A DNA stretch of 64,000 nt from Polynucleobacter sp. MWH-UH23A (GTDB lineage Bacteria; Pseudomonadota; Gammaproteobacteria; Burkholderiales; Burkholderiaceae). The stretch lies in contig NZ_CP099572.1 of assembly GCF_040409805.1 (NCBI RefSeq), positions 992,001 through 1,056,000 on the forward strand, given 5' to 3'. Below the pieces are notes generated by a model. That model worked only from the letters and a program-made list of their open reading frames with translations, had not been told where the DNA came from and ran no database searches. The position numbers and the translations under genes were made by a program. This document shows positions 59,817 to 64,000 of the stretch, in pieces (the first letter of the stretch is position 1; each line of letters opens with the position of its first letter).

Positions 59817-61349
59817 TTACAGAGGAATATTGCCGTGTTTACGCGCAGGATTCTTCAAATCTTTGTCTTTTAGCATCGCTAAAGAGCGAGCGATACGCTT
59901 GCGGGTTTCGTGCGGAAGGATGACATCATCAATATATCCACGACGACCTGCCACAAAGGGATTTGCAAACTTAGATTTGTATTCCGCTTCACGAGCAGCG
60001 ATCTTTTCTGGATCAGACTTCTCTTCACGGAAAATGATTTCAACCGCACCTTTAGGGCCCATCACAGCAATCTCAGCAGATGGCCAAGCGAAGTTCACAT
60101 CACCTCGTAAATGCTTCGAAGCCATCACATCATATGCGCCGCCATAGGCTTTACGGGTAATGAGCGTTACTTTTGGTACTGTGCAATCTGCATATGCATA
60201 GAGTAATTTCGCACCATGTTTAATAATGCCGCCGTATTCCTGAGCTGTTCCTGGCATAAATCCAGGCACATCGACCAATGTCACCACAGGAATATTGAAG
60301 GCATCACAGAAGCGCACAAAACGCGCCGCTTTAATAGAGGCCTTAATATCTAAGCAACCTGCTAATACCAACGGTTGATTTGCCACAATACCAATTGAGC
60401 GACCTTCCATTCGTGCAAAACCAATGACGATGTTCTTTGCATAATCCGGTTGAAGCTCAAAGAATTCGCCATCATCAACAATCTTCTCTATCAACTCTTT
60501 CATGTCATAAGGTTGATTCGGGTTGGAGGGCACTAAGGTATCTAGAGAGAAATCTGGCTCTTCGGTACGGTTTGCACCTTTGATAAGGGGAGGCTTCTCA
60601 CGATTTGATAAAGGTAGATAGTTGAAGAAGCGACGCAGCATCATGATGGCATCAACATCATTGTCAAAAGCCAAATCACAAACGCCAGATACAGTTGAAT
60701 GGGTGACAGCTCCACCCAATTCTTCAGCAGTAACATCTTCGTGCGTAACTGTTTTAACCACTTCTGGGCCAGTTACGAACATATAGGAGCTATCTTTCAC
60801 CATAAAGATGAAGTCAGTGAGCGCTGGTGAATAGACGGCACCACCTGCTGATGGCCCCATGATCAAGGAAATTTGTGGAATTACACCAGAGGCAGTGACG
60901 TTACGCTGGAAAATTTCTGCATAGCCACCCAAAGAAGCAACGCCCTCCTGAATTCGAGCACCGCCAGAGTCATTCAAACCAATCACTGGGGCACCCACCT
61001 TCATTGCTTGATCCATGATCTTACAAATCTTCTCAGCATGCGCCTCGGACAGTGAGCCACCTAAAACCGTGAAATCCTGAGAGAACACAAATACTAGACG
61101 GCCGTTAATCATTCCATAGCCAGTGACAACACCATCGCCTGGTACAGTCTGATCACCCATTCCAAAGTCGTGGCAACGGTGCTCAACAAACATGTCCCAT
61201 TCTTCAAATGTACCCGCATCAAGCAATAGTTCAATTCGCTCTCGAGCCGTTAGCTTGCCTTTTGAGTGTTGAGCTTGAATACGCTTTTGCCCACCACCAA
61301 GGCGCGCTAGCTCACGCTTTGCCTCTAGTTGTTGAATGATTTCCTTCAT
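59817..61349 (-). CDS. pccB: Propionyl-CoA carboxylase, carboxyltransferase beta subunit
   Basis: 510 residues with two crotonase-like halves: [13 protein letters not shown] at the start, [40 protein letters not shown] in the first half, and [29 protein letters not shown] and [12 protein letters not shown] in the second. It transfers carboxyl from biotin to propionyl-CoA giving methylmalonyl-CoA. Between meaB and pccA, 10-14 bases from each. Confidence 0.92.
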   Translation of the reverse strand: MKEIIQQLEAKRELARLGGGQKRIQAQHSKGKLTARERIELLLDAGTFEEWDMFVEHRCHDFGMGDQTVPGDGVVTGYGMINGRLVFVFSQDFTVLGGSLSEAHAEKICKIMDQAMKVGAPVIGLNDSGGARIQEGVASLGGYAEIFQRNVTASGVIPQISLIMGPSAGGAVYSPALTDFIFMVKDSSYMFVTGPEVVKTVTHEDVTAEELGGAVTHSTVSGVCDLAFDNDVDAIMMLRRFFNYLPLSNREKPPLIKGANRTEEPDFSLDTLVPSNPNQPYDMKELIEKIVDDGEFFELQPDYAKNIVIGFARMEGRSIGIVANQPLVLAGCLDIKASIKAARFVRFCDAFNIPVVTLVDVPGFMPGTAQEYGGIIKHGAKLLYAYADCTVPKVTLITRKAYGGAYDVMASKHLRGDVNFAWPSAEIAVMGPKGAVEIIFREEKSDPEKIAAREAEYKSKFANPFVAGRRGYIDDVILPHETRKRIARSLAMLKDKDLKNPARKHGNIPL

Positions 61350-61359
61350 TACCTACTCC

Positions 61360-62385
61360 TTAGAAAAATTCATGACCCATGGACTCCAATAAGCGTCTTG
61401 CCGCAACTGAAGGCGCCATGGTTCCTTGATTAACTTCTGCAACTAAATTTGGTAGAAGCGCTTGCACCGCCTCATTACTACGAAATGCATTCTTTAAACC
61501 CGCATCAATACGATCCCACATCCATGCTCCAGCTTGTTGCTTACGACGTGAGTCAAACTTACCGTTTGCCTTCTGTAGCTTTTCAAAATGAGAAATCTTT
61601 TCCCATAACTCTGGGACGCCTCGACCTTCAAGAGCACTCAACGTCATTACCGTGGGATGCCAATAATTGAGATCATGCGAGGCGTGATCTGGATTGCCTT
61701 GAAAGCCTAACAAACGTAATGAGCTAGTAATAAAGAGTTGCGCACGCATTGCTGCATCAGGATCGATATCTACCTTATTAATGACAATCAAATCAGCGAT
61801 TTCCATGACACCCTTCTTGATCGCTTGCAAATCATCTCCAGCGTTAGGTAACTGAAGTAGCAAAAACATATCCGTCATGCCCGCTACCGCTATCTCGCTT
61901 TGACCTACACCTACAGTTTCAACAATCACCACATCAAAACCAGCGGCTTCAGCCACCAGCATGGCTTCGCGGGTTTTTTCTGCTACACCACCCAAGGTTA
62001 AAGATGATGGGCTTGGACGGATGAACGCATTTTCTAAAACAGAAAGTCGCTCCATTCGAGTCTTGTCGCCCAAAATAGAGCCGCCGGATAAACTTGATGA
62101 GGGATCAATTGCGAGAACTGCAACCCGATGACCTTTCTCAATCAAATACAGGCCAAGAGATTCAATTAAGGTGGACTTACCAACACCTGGAACACCAGAA
62201 ATACCCAAGCGGAATGACTTCCCTGTTTTTGGCAGTAGAGCATTAAGCACTTCGTCAGCGCGTTTGCGATGATCTAGTCGAGTCGACTCAAGCAATGTAA
62301 TGACTTTTGCCAACGCCCTTCGCTGCTTTAGCGACGGGGCGCTGGTGAGGTCATTTACCAAAGCCTGATCAACTGCCTCGATCAT
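61360..62385 (-). CDS. meaB: Methylmalonyl-CoA mutase-associated GTPase MeaB
   Basis: 341 residues of the SIMIBI G3E class. P-loop GVPGVGKSTLIE, DPSSSLSGGSILGDKTRM, the switch ETVGVGQSE and the base-specificity NKVD are seen. MeaB protects and reactivates the B12-dependent mutase and gates cofactor loading. It was earlier mis-annotated as the ArgK transporter kinase; the position 24 bases after the mutase fixes its role. Confidence 0.94.
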   Translation of the reverse strand: MIEAVDQALVNDLTSAPSLKQRRALAKVITLLESTRLDHRKRADEVLNALLPKTGKSFRLGISGVPGVGKSTLIESLGLYLIEKGHRVAVLAIDPSSSLSGGSILGDKTRMERLSVLENAFIRPSPSSLTLGGVAEKTREAMLVAEAAGFDVVIVETVGVGQSEIAVAGMTDMFLLLQLPNAGDDLQAIKKGVMEIADLIVINKVDIDPDAAMRAQLFITSSLRLLGFQGNPDHASHDLNYWHPTVMTLSALEGRGVPELWEKISHFEKLQKANGKFDSRRKQQAGAWMWDRIDAGLKNAFRSNEAVQALLPNLVAEVNQGTMAPSVAARRLLESMGHEFF

Positions 62386-62409
62386 CTTGCCTATCTCGCC
62401 TAGATCGTA

Positions 62410-64000
62410 TTAAGTAGGTTTTACAGATTTACGGATTTGCTCAAGCACATCCTTGGCTGAAGCAGGAATTGGTGTACCTGGACCGTAGATGCCTTTAACG
62501 CCAGCCTCATACAGGAACTCATAATCCTGTCTTGGTATAACTCCACCAACAAAGACAATGATGTCGTCAGCACCTTGTTTTTTCAGTTCAGCAATAATTG
62601 CTGGAACAAGAGTCTTGTGACCAGCCGCTAAGGTTGAAACGCCTAATGCATGAACGTCATTCTCAATCGCCTGACGCGCGCACTCTTCTGGAGTCTGAAA
62701 TAGAGGACCAATATCCACATCAAAGCCAAGATCGGCATAAGCGGTTGCAACCACCTTTGCGCCACGATCATGGCCGTCTTGACCAAGCTTAGCAATCATC
62801 ACACGTGGACGACGACCAAACTCTTTTGCAAAATCTGCAATTTCTGTTTGTAATTTTGCCCAGCCCTCAGCTGAGTCATAAGCAGCAGCATACACTCCGG
62901 TCACCTTTTGAGTATCGGCGCGATGGCGCCCGTAAACTTTTTCTAATGCATCTGAGACCTCACCAACTGTTGCACGCAGACGAATTGCGTTGACAGATAA
63001 CTCTAGTAAATTACCTGAGCCTTCTTCAGCAGCCTTGGTTAAAGCATCTAATGCAGCCTGTACTTTTTTACTGTCACGCTTCGCTTTGATATCTTTGAGG
63101 CGAGCAACCTGTCCATCACGAACCTTGTCGTTATCAATCATCAATACATCAACAAGATCTTCTTTGGCCAGCTTATATTTATTTACCCCAACGATCACAT
63201 CAGAACCTGAATCAATCTTCGCCTGTTTTTCAGCAGCAGCGGCTTCAATTTTGAGCTTAGCCCAACCACTTTCAACAGCCTTAGTCATGCCACCCATTGC
63301 GTCAACTTCTTCAATAATCTCCCAAGCTTTATCAGCCATCTCTTGAGTCAAACTCTCCATCATGTATGAGCCGGCCCATGGATCGATTACGCTGGTGATA
63401 TGGGTTTCTTCTTGCAAAATGAGCTGGGTGTTTCTGGCAATACGGCTTGAGAATTCGGAAGGTAAGGCAATTGCCTCATCTAAAGAATTGGTATGCAAAG
63501 ACTGTGTGCCACCAAATACTGCAGCCATCGCCTCAACAGTCGTTCTCACAACGTTGTTATAAGGATCTTGCTCCGTCAAAGACCAGCCCGATGTCTGACA
63601 GTGGGTTCGTAGCATCAATGATTTTGGATTTTTAGGTTCAAAGGACTTCATGATGCGCCACCACAATAAGCGTGCCGCGCGCAATTTAGCTACTTCAAGG
63701 TAGAAGTTCATACCGATCGCAAAAAAGAATGAAAGGCGACCAGCAAAACCATCAACATCCAATCCTTTTGCTAAAGCAGTTTTGACATACTCCTTACCGT
63801 CAGCCAATGTAAACGCCAGCTCCAATACTTGATTGGCGCCCGCTTCTTGCATGTGATAACCCGAAATAGAAATCGAGTTGAACTTAGGCATATTCTTGGC
63901 GGTGTACTCAATAATGTCGCCAATGATTCGCATTGAAGGCTCTGGTGGATAAATATAGGTATTACGCACCATGAACTCTTTCAGAATATCGTTCTGAATC
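62410..64000 (-). CDS. scpA: Methylmalonyl-CoA mutase (N-terminus beyond window edge)
   Basis: About 530 residues are visible; the frame runs off the right edge. The sequence before the first internal Met (QNDILKEF, then [17 protein letters not shown]) continues the conserved mutase barrel, so the true start lies outside. The barrel is followed by the B12-binding domain with the cobalt-ligand motif DGHDRG (in [26 protein letters not shown]). It rearranges methylmalonyl-CoA to succinyl-CoA. First gene of the visible mutase-meaB-pccB-pccA-epimerase unit. Confidence 0.95.
   Translation of the reverse strand, partial: IQNDILKEFMVRNTYIYPPEPSMRIIGDIIEYTAKNMPKFNSISISGYHMQEAGANQVLELAFTLADGKEYVKTALAKGLDVDGFAGRLSFFFAIGMNFYLEVAKLRAARLLWWRIMKSFEPKNPKSLMLRTHCQTSGWSLTEQDPYNNVVRTTVEAMAAVFGGTQSLHTNSLDEAIALPSEFSSRIARNTQLILQEETHITSVIDPWAGSYMMESLTQEMADKAWEIIEEVDAMGGMTKAVESGWAKLKIEAAAAEKQAKIDSGSDVIVGVNKYKLAKEDLVDVLMIDNDKVRDGQVARLKDIKAKRDSKKVQAALDALTKAAEEGSGNLLELSVNAIRLRATVGEVSDALEKVYGRHRADTQKVTGVYAAAYDSAEGWAKLQTEIADFAKEFGRRPRVMIAKLGQDGHDRGAKVVATAYADLGFDVDIGPLFQTPEECARQAIENDVHALGVSTLAAGHKTLVPAIIAELKKQGADDIIVFVGGVIPRQDYEFLYEAGVKGIYGPGTPIPASAKDVLEQIRKSVKPT

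Noticed and set aside
63972..63999. ATG at 63972 as the start of the mutase
   Set aside because: The codons before it continue the conserved mutase sequence to the window edge, so this is an internal methionine.

Overview
The window reads as a stretch of core chromosome from a betaproteobacterium of the Burkholderiales, most like a freshwater Polynucleobacter. The evidence is a moderate-to-low GC for that order, dense packing with very short intergenic gaps, and betaproteobacterial gene neighbourhoods (pyrG-kdsA-eno-ftsB, tig-clpP-clpX-lon, phaC-phaB-phaR, tsaB-rimI). The assignment is by recognition, not by a database search. No transposase, integrase, phage module, CRISPR array or rRNA gene is visible. 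Both ends cut genes: an NRDE-family protein at the left and methylmalonyl-CoA mutase at the right.

Layout. 1-1768 (minus): NRDE protein and the folate-binding Fe-S protein YgfZ. 1789-6780 (plus): mltG-tmk-holB-tatD-ankyrin protein, then a small channel protein with a TVGYG filter. 6777-10785 (minus): DUF3108 protein, HNH nuclease, YqiA-like esterase, and the glyoxylate-pathway pair glxR/hyi. 10932-13749: secreted two-repeat protein, M48 lipoprotein protease, a DUF4118 membrane protein (minus) and an alpha/beta hydrolase. 13770-15588 (minus): gltX followed by tRNA-Ala, tRNA-Glu and tRNA-Asp and a shared bidirectional terminator. 15653-25090: hslO, then pyrG-kdsA-eno-ftsB (minus), DUF2147 and superinfection-immunity-like small genes, acnB, and a spermidine-synthase-like methyltransferase-fold protein. 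25102-30497: purL and the ABC ATPase ybbA, diverging from tesA.

30505-38416 is a proteostasis block on the minus strand: tig, clpP, clpX, lon and ppiD, with tRNA-Leu upstream and tRNA-Val between lon and ppiD. A good heat-shock (sigma32-type) promoter lies in front of lon. 38496-44251: ispF and ispD diverge from mfd and serB. 44272-49984 (minus): the polyhydroxyalkanoate cluster phaC-phaB-phaR, with rimO and an acetyl-CoA acetyltransferase downstream. 50135-55436: pgeF, rluD, bamD, alr and lplT.

55466-64000 (minus): a propionyl-CoA to succinyl-CoA unit (mutase, MeaB, carboxylase beta and alpha subunits, and a glyoxalase-fold protein that is probably the epimerase), running on into tsaB, rimI and a small protein resembling a uracil-DNA glycosylase that has lost its catalytic motifs and sits where HolD (DNA polymerase III psi) sits beside rimI in E. 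coli.

I found no clearly new multi-gene system. The most interesting leads are the glycosylase-like HolD candidate, the lon promoter, repeated boxes upstream of phaC, the epimerase candidate, and several small envelope or membrane genes of unknown role.
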